A DNA stretch of 64,000 nt from Niebla homalea. Taxonomy: Eukaryota; Ascomycota; Lecanoromycetes; Lecanorales; Ramalinaceae. Position numbers and translations under genes: made by a program. The notes below the pieces were generated by a model. It worked only from the letters and a program-made list of their open reading frames with translations, did not search any database and was not told the DNA's origin. Shown in pieces: positions 40,575 through 52,968 of this stretch (positions are counted from its first letter, which is position 1; each line of letters opens with the position of its first letter). The stretch is from assembly GCA_019925105.1 (NCBI GenBank), contig JAHGAU010000027.1:372001-436000 (forward strand), in the 5' to 3' direction.

Positions 40575-43500
40575 TTGATTGATTGATTGATTGATTTATA
40601 CTACGGATTTAACTAAGTTAATTCCGGCGTTCCTTAATACTCGGCCTTTTAGCCTTATTAATAACCGTAAAAACCTCATACTTATAACGTTAAAGCAAAA
40701 AACCGGCGTTTACCAGGGTTCTACCCTTTATCCCTTAAAGTAAAGGATATTAACGGCCGTTTAAAAAGTAATAATTTATTTATATATTTCTTATATTTTA
40801 ACTTCCTTAAGAAAATCCATAATATTACGACCGTATCCTTATAAGGGCTATTTTTAAGCTCGTTATTCTTTTATTCCTTTATATATTTATATTATTTTAA
40901 TTTTATATAACGCTTTTAAATATCTTTATTAATATTTATATGCTTAATATATATTTTTTTTATATTATTATTATCGTTAACTCCTTTAAAAACTTTTAAT
41001 AAACGTTGATTATTATATTTTTACGGTTATAAAAGATACTTTCCGATTTATATAATTAATATAACCGGTTTCCGCTTCTCCTTTTTTTCTTTAACCGGTA
41101 ACGGGCCTATTCCGTAAAATCTTTAATAACCTTATTTATCTTTATAATAAAGTTAAACTATAATAATAATCCGGTAAATATTTTAAACTTAAGAATTACC
41201 CGGATATTTCGTTTTATAAATAATATTTAATAGTAATTATAAGTATTAACTTTTATAATAAATTTTAACTTAATTTCCGTAAAAAAAAAATATAAAAAAA
41301 ACGTATATAACGTTTTTTTTTTTTTATTTATATTTATATCCGGCGTTTATTTAACCTTTAATATATATAATAAATAAGAAATAAACTAAACCGTTTTTAT
41401 CCGTTTAAAGTTAAATTATTAATACGTTATTATCCTTCCTTATAATATTATAACGGTAAAAATACTTATTAATAATCTTTTTATTATTAAGAATTAAATA
41501 ACGATAACCTTAAAGTATAAAGTCCTTATACTTTTATTAACGTTTAATTTACTTTATCGTAATTTATAAAGCGATTATTATAGTCTTTACTCTTTAAATC
41601 CTTTTAATTTTAATTTCTTTTATATTTAACGGGAATTTATATACGTTTAAATTAACCTCCGGGATATTAATAAGTTTAATTTCCCTTTTAACTTATTCTT
41701 ATTTTATTTTAATAAAAAAAAGGATAAATATTTTTAATTTACTCTTTTTAACTTAAAACTTATTAAGATTCTAGCGGATCCGCCCGTTTTTTATTATTAT
41801 AATTAAGTATATATATTTCTTTAATTTTATTTAAGTAATTATTTAATTTAATAAAATTTTAATTAATAATATAAAAACCTTATATTTTAATACCGGGATA
41901 AAAGTTACTTTATAAGTACCGTTAATTACTCTTAAATATTAATTCTAGACTTTCTATAATATTTAAATAAGCTCCTTCTTATATCCCGGAATACCTTTAA
42001 GTATATATTATATTATTATAATATATATTATAACTGGCTTTATTACCGTTTAATAAATAATCCGGGCTTTCTATAACGTAACTTTTTATATCGATATAAT
42101 AAAATAAGTAAAGCTTTTTTCCTATAAAGTTATTTTCTTTTAAAACTTTTTTATATAGTTTTTTTAATTAAACTTCCTATTTATTTAAAAATTAAGGACT
42201 TTAATATTAATATCCGGCTTTATTATAATTCTATTTAAGTTTATTATAATTCTTATATTATATAGCTTTAAGCTTTTAATTATATAAATAAGTTTATACT
42301 TATATAATATAAATTAAGTCCCGTAAATTTTTATTTATTAAAAATAAACTTTATAAGTTTATTTTAATTTTAAATGATTTATATATATAAAAAGTATTAT
42401 AGGTTAAAAAGTAAACGTTATCGATAAAGCCTTTAATTTAAATTTTTTATTTTAACTTAATAAGTTTTTCGATTAATAAACCCTTAAAGAATAAGAATAA
42501 TATAAAAAAAATAAGTAATTTTTAAGGAATCCCCGTTATAACGGGCTTTATTAATCTTATTTTTTATCCTAGATTAATTAACGTAATTTAATCGCTTAAG
42601 AAACTTTTTATTTATTTAAATAAGAAGGATAATATCCTTTTCTTCTTTAAGTTATATAATAACCTTTAATAATTTATTTTATTAAAGGTATTTATAATAT
42701 TAAGAAAAAAAACTTATAATATATTTCTTCCCGTAACTTTATATTATATATACGCCGTTAATTAATTTTTTAAAGGTTATTTTTATTAACCGATTTTTTT
42801 TTATTTTTATTTATTAATCGGGGAAAAGTCCGTAATTCTTTATATAGTTATTAAGGATCTTTATTATTACCGTTTTTAAGGTTTTCCTTAACGTATAAAA
42901 GAGTATAATAGGTTTATAAGATTTTACTTTAAAATAATCCGATTTAATAAGCTTTTTAAGGATAATTATTTTTATTTCCTTAAATTTATATAAGTAATAA
43001 TTAATATTAAAATATACTTAAAAGAATTAAATAAAAATCCTTTTAAATAGTAATATTATTATTAATAAGAATCTATTAAGGATTTTATTTAATCCCGGGG
43101 TTTTATCCTTCTTTAATTTATTAATCGTTTTAATTATTATATTTTATATTATTACCTTATTTATTAATACGGGATTAAGATATATAACGCCGTTAATATT
43201 ATTTAAGTTAATTTTTAACGGAAGGGGGAAAAATATTCCTTTAAAAGCCTTAATTTTACCTTTAAAAATATTAATTAATATATTATCGGATTTCTTAAGG
43301 GACGGGAATTTAAGGATAAACTTTGGTTTCTTATTTTATTCTTTATTATATTTTATTAACTTTTAAATATTATAAGGTAAAACCGTTAAGTTATATACCG
43401 TAAACCGAAAGTATATTTACTTAATTTTCTTAATAATTTTTTTTTTTTTTTTTTTAAGTAACCCTTAATTAATTAAGTATCTTTTAATTTTTATATTTAA

Positions 43501-46422
43501 AAGTTTACTTTCTTAGCTTTTTCACCTTTATAATTATGATTATATACCTTTTATTCTAATAAGTTTTAACTTTTTAAAAAAGCTTTATTATTAAGATTAT
43601 TTTATTAATTATTTTATTTAATATTTTTATTATTTACTTTATAAAAAGGTTAATTTAATCTTTATTATTTAATTAAGGGAGGTTTATAAATTATATTACC
43701 GTTTCCTCCGTTTTTATATAAACCTTTATTACTTTAACCGTTTTTTACGCTTTCCTTATTAATAATAATAAGGTTATATTAACGGTTTAATCTAAAGTTA
43801 TTTATATCGGTATATAATTTAAGTTATATTTTAAATCTTTTCGTAACCTATACGTTATAACCGCGTTAATAACTTCTTTTATATTAAAGGCTAAATTAAT
43901 TATTATTTTAAACTTATAACTCTTTTACGTAATAATCCTTTATAATATTAATAATAAGAAATTAATTTAAGTAATAACTATTAATAAATTATTTAATTTA
44001 ACGTAATTTATCATACGTTTTTCGTTATCTTATATATAATAATATAAATTAAAGTCTTTAAATAATATATATTTACTTAAAATAATTAAAAAAATTTTAA
44101 GTAATAATATTATAAATAATCCTTTTTTATTAATTAACGGCGGGTTATATACGTTATAAATATTAAAGTTACCCTTTATATTCTTTTCCTTTATAATACG
44201 GAATATATAAAGGTTTTTATTATAATAAGTAATATCTTAATTATTTATATTAAACCGTTTATTTATAAAGAAATATATTTTAATTATTTTATCCCCCTTA
44301 AAGGCTAAAGAAAACCTTTCCTTTAAATTAATAAATAAATATATATATAGGCTATATAATAATTTTTATATTATTATAATATTAACGTTTTTAATTTTTT
44401 TTAATTTAAATATTAATATTATTATTTTAATTCCTTTATTATAAACGTTATATTATATTACTCTTAAAAGCGTTAATATATTATATATTAACCTTTATAA
44501 GGGCTTCCTTATTTATACTTATTTAAATTACGGACTTTTTATTAAAGTTAAATATTTTCTAACTTAATATTTTCCCAATTATTATTAAAAACGTAAGACA
44601 ACCGGCCTTTAAGGTTAAAATTATGAAAAGCTTCCTTTTTTTTACCTTATCCGTTATTATTATTTACCCTTTATTATTTAATTAATTAACTTCGTATTTT
44701 AAGATTATTTTTAATTAACCCGTTAAATTAATTCCGTACGTATTATATCATTAGATTTTTACGGTTATCCGGGTTTTTTTACGTTTAATTTCCTTAACTT
44801 TTATTATATATTTAGAATCCTATATTAAGTATCTTTTTTTATTATATATAACGTATTTAAACGCGCTTTTTATAAGTTTTTTAATTATTAACTTTATATA
44901 CTTATAAATATTATAACTTTTAATATAAATTATATATTTTATAATATTAAAGTACTTTATAATAATATATTTATAATTTTAATATTTAAAATATTAATAA
45001 ATATTTATCGTTTTATTTTATAGTTAAGTTATTTTAAGTAATCCTTTTTAATAATCCTTTTATTTAAGACGTTATTATATATTTTTATTAACGTTACGTT
45101 TAATATAATAATAGAATACCTTTTTATATATTTTAAGGAATTAAGTTTTTTTATTATTAAAGGAAGCTTATAATTAATAATCTTAAATTTTAAATAAAGA
45201 ACCGTATTCTCCCTTTTTATATTTTTTAATATAATTTCTTTTTTAATTTTTATAAAATATAATAAATATATTTTATTTATTATAACGGTAAATAATTACC
45301 TTAAAACCTTAACCGATTTATATTTTCTTTTATTTACTTAAACTTTAAACCTTTTTAAGTTTTTTTTTACCTTTAATAACGCTATATTAAAAAGGATATT
45401 CTTACTTTATAGTTTATATATTGCGATAATTTATTCTATTAATAATTCTATTATTACCTTAAAAGCCTTTATTAATTATAATAAGTTTATTTTTATAACC
45501 GCGTTCTTTTCTTTATTATTAAATAAGCGGATTATTATTATTCTCGTTTTTTTTAATACGGTTATTCTTTTTTTTATTATTTTTTTATTCTTTATTATAA
45601 ATACCCTTTTTATTATCCTTATCGCTTAACTCTTTTTTATTTAAGGGATTACCGTTTTTATACCTTCGCTTTATATCCTTAACTTTAAGCCGCCGTCTTT
45701 ACCCTTTATTAATGCCCTTATTCTTACCTTTTAAAAGCCCCGTAAGCGCTCCGTTTCCTTTAATTTTACCTTTCTTTTTATATAGAAGTCCCTTACGTTT
45801 TTTAATTTAATTTATAATATTGGTTAAGTCTTTAACGTAATATCTTTTTACTTTATTATAAAGAGTCCTTTTAAGGCTTTTATTACTTCCCTTATTACCC
45901 TTTCGCTTTTATTTACCGGACGACGTATTATCTCCGTTTTTTATTTTTAATCTTTTAAAATTTTATTTTCCTTATTAATTTTATTTCTTTTTTATATACC
46001 CTTAATAATACTTTTACCGTAATCTTCCCGTCTTTTCCTTCCGCCTATATTCTTCGTTATTAATATTATACCGGTTTTTTTACCCTTTTATTTATTTAAT
46101 ATTTCCGTATTATTATTATACGTTTTATATACTTTAATACGCGTATTTTATTAACCTTAATTTCCTTATTTATTTTAAATGTTATCTAACTTATTATTAT
46201 TATATTACCTATATACGTTATCGCCGTTTCTATTAATATAAGTTATTTACCCGTTTATTACCTTATTCTTAATTACTACGTTATTTCCACTTATTATACT
46301 TAATATACTTCCCTCACTATTATTAAAGCTATATATATATGCATCGTTTTAGACCTCTAGGGTCCCTTTATTCGTCGCCATTTTCCTTTTTTTTTTTAAT
46401 TTTTTTTTTTTTTTTTTTTCGC
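40575..46422 (-). mobile_element. LINE L9, full length, nested in L7
   Basis: A 5848-bp minus-strand copy with a TTGATTGATTGA tail from 40575 and the family 5' end near 46380 (plus strand GGGTCCCTTTATTCGTCGCC). Beyond the usual leader there is a T-rich run (46381-46419), which on the element's strand is a poly(A)-rich 5' extension. RIPed throughout, with no usable frame. It lies inverted relative to its host L7. Confidence 0.9.
46381..46419. repeat. T-rich run at the 5' end of LINE L9
   Basis: Nearly pure T (TTTTCC, a T run, AA, a T run) between the family 5' motif and the target-site duplication. L3 has a different 5' leader (ending CCACGGCTTTTCACG) at this place. It may be an expanded A-tract or untemplated addition at the 5' junction. 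Confidence 0.7.
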
Positions 46423-46871
46423 TATAATAAAATAAATTAAATATTAACGGAAATATAAGGATTTTATATTTTAAGGTTATTATTATTTAATTTTTAAAGA
46501 TAAAAAAATTATTAATAAATATCTTTAACGCTATAAAATTATAAAGAAAAGTAATAACGTATTAATAATTTAATTCCGGATAAATAAAAACGGTTTAATT
46601 TATTTCTTATTTATTATATATATTGGAGGTCGGATAAACACCGGATATAAATACGGATAAAAGAAATAAGATATAATATATATCCTTATTTTATATTCTT
46701 TCTTTATTAAAGTTAAGTTAAGATTTATAATAAAGGTTAATACTTATAATTACCATTAAATATTATTTATAAAGTAAAATATATAGGCGGCCGTTAAGTT
46801 TATAGTATTTATTAAATTATTAACGTAGTTTAACCTCGTTACGGAGATAAACGAGGTTATTAAAAATCTAA

Positions 46872-46876
46872 TTAAT
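46872..46876. repeat. Target-site duplication of Copia-1 (left)
   Basis: TTAAT, repeated at 52456-52460 directly after the 3' LTR. Five bases is the usual duplication size for Copia. Confidence 0.85.
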
Positions 46877-47103
46877 TGTCAGCCTAGGTGTAGGCATGGT
46901 GGTAGTGTTGCGGGCATGGAGTGTCACTGAGCCGTTATGCAAGCGGTGCCAAGACACTTTTATAATACGTGTATATCTTATTACCTGGCCGTATATCCTA
47001 GACTAGTTAGGTATATCCTATAATCTTCTTTTATAAATTTATCTTTATAGATTATACTTAATTCATATTACCTTATTATACTTATACGTCTATATATATA
47101 ATA
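46877..47103 (+). repeat. 5' LTR of Copia-1
   Basis: 227 bp, begins TGTCAGCCTAGGTG and ends TATAATA (unmutated form TGTGACA, seen in the 3' LTR). The outer half is almost unmutated and the inner half is RIPed. Confidence 0.92.
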
Positions 47104-49179
47104 ATTATAAGCCTAATTATATATACCTAGTATATTTATTAAAGATTTAAATTATTTATTTAATAATTAAATTACGTAAATATAGCCTTTAAATTATATA
47201 TTTAAAAAATAATATATAAAGACTTAAATAGAAATTATAAAAAGATTAACCTTTCTCCTCTTTTATTAATTAATTAATTAATTTAAGATAAGCTCTTATA
47301 AAATAAAACTCATTAATTCTAAAGATTAAAACGTATAATTATTTATCGTTAAAAAAAAGGCAACGGGATACTATATTTAGGATCTCGTAAACTTTTACTT
47401 TTAATATTAAGTTTAAAGTATTAATAAAGCCCGATAAATTAAAAGTTCCTTAAATCTTCAGCGATTAAGCTATAAATATTATAGTTATATATAAAATATA
47501 TATAATATAATATAAAAGCTACGTATTACGGTAAGAAAAGTAAAATACTTTATTAATAAAACTTAACGATTTTATCTATTTATTTATTAATAAAATAAAT
47601 TTTATATATTTATAAGACGTAAAAGTCTATCTATAGGACTTCCTTTAAGCCTTTTAATTGAAAATAGTACCCTTAAACTCCGCCCGTTCTTTAAAAGTAA
47701 AAAAGGAGTATTATTATATTAAAATTAATCTTAAATCTTAATAAAGTTTTAAGTCTTAAGTAAATAAATAAATGTATATACTTGCTTAAGCTAAAAATAA
47801 TCATTTTATAAAAGCCTTAAATTATAAATACGTATTCCGTAATTTTTTAATAATAATAAAGAGATATATATTAATATTATTTTAAATATATAAGTTTAAT
47901 ATTAAAAATATAATAGATTACTCCGTAACCCTTATTACCGCTAAAAAGAAATTCAAACATTATATCCGACTTTACGACGTAAAGAAAATAACTTTAACGT
48001 ACTTAACGTTTATAATTAACGATAAGAAAACCGGTAATAATAATACTTTAAAGGAATTAATAAAATTAACTTATAAAAGCAATATAGCTAAGTTAATTAA
48101 ATACCTATATAGTATAAAATATTAATTTAATAAGTATAATTACCTTTAAAGTAATCGGTTTAATAGGTTATTAAATTTTAAATGAAACTTAATTATTATG
48201 AAAAAAATAAAAGATAAACTTAAGGACTAAAAAATTAAAAAGAAAGTTAATAAGGCTCTTAAGAAGTCTAGAAATATTAAAAAAAAAAACCGTTACCGGT
48301 ATTATTAAACGATAAGTACAGAGCTTTTATTATCTTAAAAATATAAATCTTAAATCGTCCTAAATTATAGATAGCGGTTTTATAGTTTATATTTATAATA
48401 ATATTATAAGAAACCGCTTTATTAAAGAAGGAAATAATAAAAATAATATTATTATTATAATTATTAATAATAATAAAGTTAAAGTATACGGAAATATTAT
48501 CCTTTACGTCGATAAGCTTATTAAAAGAAAAATTAAAATTACGTTTATAAAGGTAACTTATATCTTAAACTTTATAATAAATTATTTATTTAGTAGTATT
48601 CTTAAGTAAAAGGGTATATACTTTAAATAATAAAAACGTATACTTATTTATAAAGGATAATTTATAATATTACTAAAATATACCGGTAATCTTTACGTCC
48701 TTAAAGATAATATTAAATAACGAGATATTAATAATACTTTTATAGTTAATAAAGCTATCTTAAAACGATTAATAAAGTTAAAAATAACAGCGGAATAATA
48801 CTAATTCCTTATTTATATTAATAACGATTCCATTTAATACCTTATAAGAGTAATTAAAAAAGTAAAGATTATAAATAAAAAGAAGGTTTTAAAGATAAAT
48901 AATTATAAAGTTTATACCTTATTAAAGGCTTATTAAATCGTATTAAAATTATTATATAAAGTAAAAACCTTATTAATACCTTTCTTTTAAATTATTTACG
49001 ATCTTATATAAATAAGTATTACGATATACCGTAATTAATAGGTATTATATATCGTTTATTTTAAATCCGATTTCTAAATAATATATATTTATAAGTATAA
49101 GTTAAAAGTAAGTAATATTTTACGGAAAGTAATTAAAACGATTAAGACTTAATTCTATTATGATATAGTCTTTATTTAA

Positions 49180-49440
49180 TTAAGTAATAAAATATTATTA
49201 AAATCTAAGTTTAATAGTCTTATTAATAAGCTTAATATTACCTTTAAACCGTTAATATTAAATACTGCAGCATAAAACAGATATTCGGAACGGAAGGGTA
49301 GACTATTTATTATTAAAGTACAGGCAATAAGACTATAAGTAAATCTACCTTAGTTCCTATAGCCATAGATTATATAAACGGCCGGGTTCCTTATAAATTA
49401 AATATTAATAAAAAAGTATTTATAGGTTATATTATTTAAA
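49180..49440 (+). pseudogene. Copia-1 integrase, decayed
   Basis: At 49261-49401 the frame reads NTAA, stop, NRYSERKGRLFIIKVQAI, stops, then TAGFLIN. This is the decayed form of the Copia integrase block P.TPEQNG.AER..RTL...AR.M....LP..FW.EA..TA.YL.NR. The reading frame continues into 49440 with a lysine-rich KKNHKFKVKPL stretch. Stops fall at expected CAA, CAG or TGG codons. Confidence 0.8.
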
Positions 49441-49884
49441 AAAAATCATAAATTTAAAGTTAAACCTTTAATACTTAAAACAATATAACTATAAAGCTTA
49501 TTTATTCAATAAGTTTATCTTAAGGAAAGAAAAGCTTATATTAAAAGTATATATTAGTTTCTTTATTAATTATTATAATATAATTATTTATAATATTTAA
49601 ATACTTAATTAAAGAAAAGTTATTTATACCCGAGACGTCTTCTTTAACGAGAAAGAATTCTATAAAGTAATTAAAATCAATATAACTTAGATTGAAAATC
49701 AGATATTCTTTAAGGTTTTATTAATAAATATTATATATTTTATAATAACGATTAATAGTAAAAAAGATAAATAAAGCGGAATTACCGGGATAAGACCTTT
49801 AAAAGAATATAAAGAACAATAATAGCCATATTTATCTTTATTAACTCTAACGTCCACGAACTATAACTCTATAGACGAGGATAA

Positions 49885-49965
49885 CGCCGGGGGTGGTAAT
49901 AATGACGGTAATAGTTCCGGGGGAAGTAATAATAACGGTGATGGAGGTGGTACTTTAATATTAAC
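49885..49965 (+). other. Gly/Asn-rich linker between Copia-1 integrase and RT
   Basis: In-frame GGT, AAT, GAC-type codons give about GGGNNDGNSSGGSNNNGDGG, uninterrupted. Such flexible, low-complexity spacers between integrase and RT are common in fungal Copia polyproteins. GGT and AAT codons offer few RIP-sensitive sites, which explains its survival. Confidence 0.5.
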
Positions 49966-50439
49966 TTTAAAGCCTACTTAAAGTCCAGAAAGAGAGACAA
50001 CAATAAATCGGACTTTAATACGGATAATATCATTAAAGGAAAAAGGACCGGACGAGGTATAAAGAAAGTAAGCTATATTATAGCTCTTAATTTAATTAAA
50101 AACGGTTTAAAGTTATTATATTACGTAGTATTTACTGCCTTCTTATTATTATTTAAGCTTTATAAGAATAATAAATTATCTTCTTATTTATTAAAATTAA
50201 TAATTAAGGGTACGTTTTACCGTAATACCTTATTTTTTAAGCCGAAATATTATCGTTATATATTAAAATATTTATATACTATAGGCTTTAAATTAATAAT
50301 TAAAGTAAAGCTTAACTTACTTAAGGTAAAAGGAATATGGAAAAAGGTCCTATTCGATTATATAGAAAAAGCGAATAAAATACCCATCCTAATTACTTAA
50401 GTATTTAAGTATAAATTTAATAATAAAAGGTATCTTATA

Positions 50440-50850
50440 AAATATAAAGCGAAACTTTATATAAAGGGTAATTTATAAAAGACTAAATAAAATATATTTA
50501 CCGTTACTTTAATAATATAAGTCTTAAGAATACTTATAATTATCGTAATTATATTTAATTTAGAAATAAGATAATAAAACGTTATTAATACGTTTATTAA
50601 TAGTAATATAAATGAACCTATATATATTAAATTACCGGAAAAGTATAAGGGTAAAATTTTACTTTTTTTATTTTAAGCTTTATATAAATTAAAATAATTA
50701 TTAATATTATAATTCCGGAATTTCTTATAAATATTAATAAACTTAAACTTAAAGTAAATTCCGGAAGTTAATTGTTTTTTTATTAATAATTATATAATAG
50801 TTTTTTTCTTTATAAATAATATTATCGTTATCTATAGTTAAAAGAATAAT
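50440..50850 (+). pseudogene. Copia-1 reverse transcriptase, decayed
   Basis: The frame reads YKAKLYIKGNL (family form YKARLV.RG), FNLEIR, NTFINSNINEPIYIKLPEKY (family form NAFLNS.LDE.VY..LPEGF), then ALYKLK (family form ALYGLKQSP), ending FFINNIIVIYS at about 50801-50836. The last is the catalytic VDDI box with both Asp codons turned to Asn (GAT to AAT). The copy cannot be active. Confidence 0.88.
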
Positions 50851-51354
50851 TAAAAAGTGGATAACTTTTAAAGTTAATTCTTTTAAAGATATGAAATAAG
50901 AAATTTAAATAAGCTTAAGTAATTTTTAGGTATAAAAATAATATAAAATAGATTAACTTATTAAATCCGTTTATATGAAAATAGTTATATCGATAAATTT
51001 ACGGTTAAATTCAATATTATAATAATAAACCGAACTCTTAAAGTACCTTTATATAATATCAATATATTTATTAAAAATACCAATTAAGTAATAGCTTAAA
51101 AGATCTACGTATATTAATAATTCGTTAACTTAATTAACTTCGTTACCGTGATAATAAAAGTAGATATAGCCTTTTTAGCCTTAAAGCTATTTAAGTTCCT
51201 TATAAATCCGTTACGATATTATTAAGAATTAATTATATAAGTATTATAATATTTTACTTATATAAAGTACTATACGATCATTTATAACGGGCGTATTAAA
51301 GATCTTTATATTGTATTTACAGCTTTATTTAACGTATCCTTTATTAACGATATA

Positions 51355-51480
51355 GAGATATGGTATAGCTTATAAGGCTATATTTTTAAGCTCTTTAAGA
51401 ACTTAATCAATTAAAAAGTAATAAAGTAAAAAACGGTAATAATAAGCTTTATTAAAGCTAAACTTCTTAATTTTACTTTT
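51355..51480 (+). pseudogene. Copia-1 RNase H, decayed
   Basis: Reads GYIFKLFKNLIN, stop, KVIK, stop, KTVIISFIKAKLLNF. This corresponds to the Copia RNase H GYVF.L..GPISW.SK.Q..VA.ST.EAEY.AL region. The Trp and Gln codons became stops. Confidence 0.75.
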
Positions 51481-52228
51481 ATAGTAAAAAAACTTATATA
51501 ATAGAATTATTTCTTTAAATTAATTATATTAAACTTATCGTATTTATTAAGGATTAAATATAATAATACTTAAATAATCCGTATAATTTAAGGGATAAAC
51601 TTATAGTTTATAAGAAAATTCCGCTATATAAATATATATTATTATTAATTACGATAAGAATATTAAAAGAAAACGATTAATATTAAATATATATATACAA
51701 TAAAGATATTAATGGACGGCCTTATAAAGCCCTTACCGTTATAAAAATATAAGGAATTCATTAAATTCTTAAGTTTTAAAGATAATAAATCCCGGGAGAA
51801 CTTTATATTATAATATGACTTAATAAAACCCTAGAGACGTTATTTTTAAGAGATTTAGTTCTTAAAAAATCATGACTATAAACCGGGTATACAATAATTT
51901 TTCCGGGTTCCCTTATTTTTACGATTTCCTTAATTTAGAACTTTTTCTCGGCGTATACTTAATAATAATTACCCAATAATATTATATAAGATAATACTTA
52001 AAGCTTTATTAAGTAAATATAAAGCTTTAAAGTTAATTAATATATTAAAATCTTATTATTATTATTACTTTCCGGGTTACCGATTTTTTTATTAAAACTT
52101 TAACTTCTTAAAACACGTACCCTTTTTTATATAAGTTTCTCGGTCCATTAATAAGCTCGATTATAATAAAAGAAATAATTACATAAGGATATCCAGGATT
52201 ATTATTAAATAATAATCTTAAAAGGGTA

Positions 52229-52455
52229 TATTAGCTTAAGTATAAGTATAATAATAATATTGCGGGCATAGAGTATTACTAAGCCGTTATATGAGCAATA
52301 TTAAAACACTCTTATAATACGTATATATCTCATTACCTGGCCGTATATCCCAGACTAACTGGGTGTATCCTGCAGTCTTCTTTCATAGATCTATCTTCAT
52401 AGATCATACTCAATTCATACTACCCTATCACACTCATACGTCCATGCGTGTGACA
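52229..52455 (+). repeat. 3' LTR of Copia-1
   Basis: 227 bp, begins TATTAGCTTAAG (RIPed TGTCAGCCTAGG) and ends CATGCGTGTGACA. Here the outer (right) half is almost unmutated and the inner (left) half is RIPed, the mirror image of the 5' LTR. Confidence 0.92.
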
Positions 52456-52460
52456 TTAAT
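52456..52460. repeat. Target-site duplication of Copia-1 (right)
   Basis: TTAAT, matching 46872-46876. L7 sequence resumes right after it. Confidence 0.85.
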
Positions 52461-52968
52461 AAACCCAGTTACCGGTTTAAATCCTTAAGATAACGGCGTA
52501 AAGGTTATACTTAATAAAAAACTTAAGGATATAATATTAATACGGTATAAAAAAGGGATATAATGATATTAACGGTAATAATAACGGAAAAATAAAAGGT
52601 ATATATATTAATAAGGGTATTTAAAGATATAACTTAATATTAATATTAAATAAATCGGTAAAAATACGGAAAAGCTATAGGTCCGGGAATAACCCCTATA
52701 ATAATACGGTCGTAATATTATGGATTTCCTTAATAAAGTTAAAACGTAAGAGTTATACGAATTAATTATTATTTTTTAAACAACCGTTAATGCTTTTTAC
52801 CTTAAAAGGTAATAGGTGGAAGTCTGGTGGATACCGTTTTTTCGCCTTAACGTTATAAATATCAGGTTTTTATGGTTACCAGGAAAGCCAAAAGGCCGCG
52901 TATTAAAAAACGCCGGAATTAGTTTAACTACATCCGTAGTATAAATAAATCAATTAATCAATCAAACT

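Larger units (their letters stand above)
46877..52455 (+). mobile_element. Copia-1, complete Ty1/copia retrotransposon, RIP-destroyed
   Basis: 5579 bp with two 227-bp LTRs, a 5-bp target-site duplication, and plus-strand remnants in the order integrase, linker, RT, RNase H, which is the Copia order. It is inserted in LINE L7. All domains carry many stops. The two LTRs have equal length without indels, and every difference I compared is a transition. This shows that divergence came from RIP and not from long neutral decay. Confidence 0.95.
35475..52968 (+). mobile_element. LINE L7, full length, split by three insertions
   Basis: Plus-strand copy of the main LINE family. The 5' end is ATGGCGACGAACAAAGGGAC at 35475 (little mutated). 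The 3' tail TCAATTAATCAATCAA ends at about 52965. It is interrupted by L8 (35721-36018), L9 (40575-46422) and Copia-1 (46877-52455). What remains is close to 5.8 kb. The endonuclease end motif GSDYIPI can be read near 38345-38374. Outer edges keep more GC than the interior. Confidence 0.88.
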
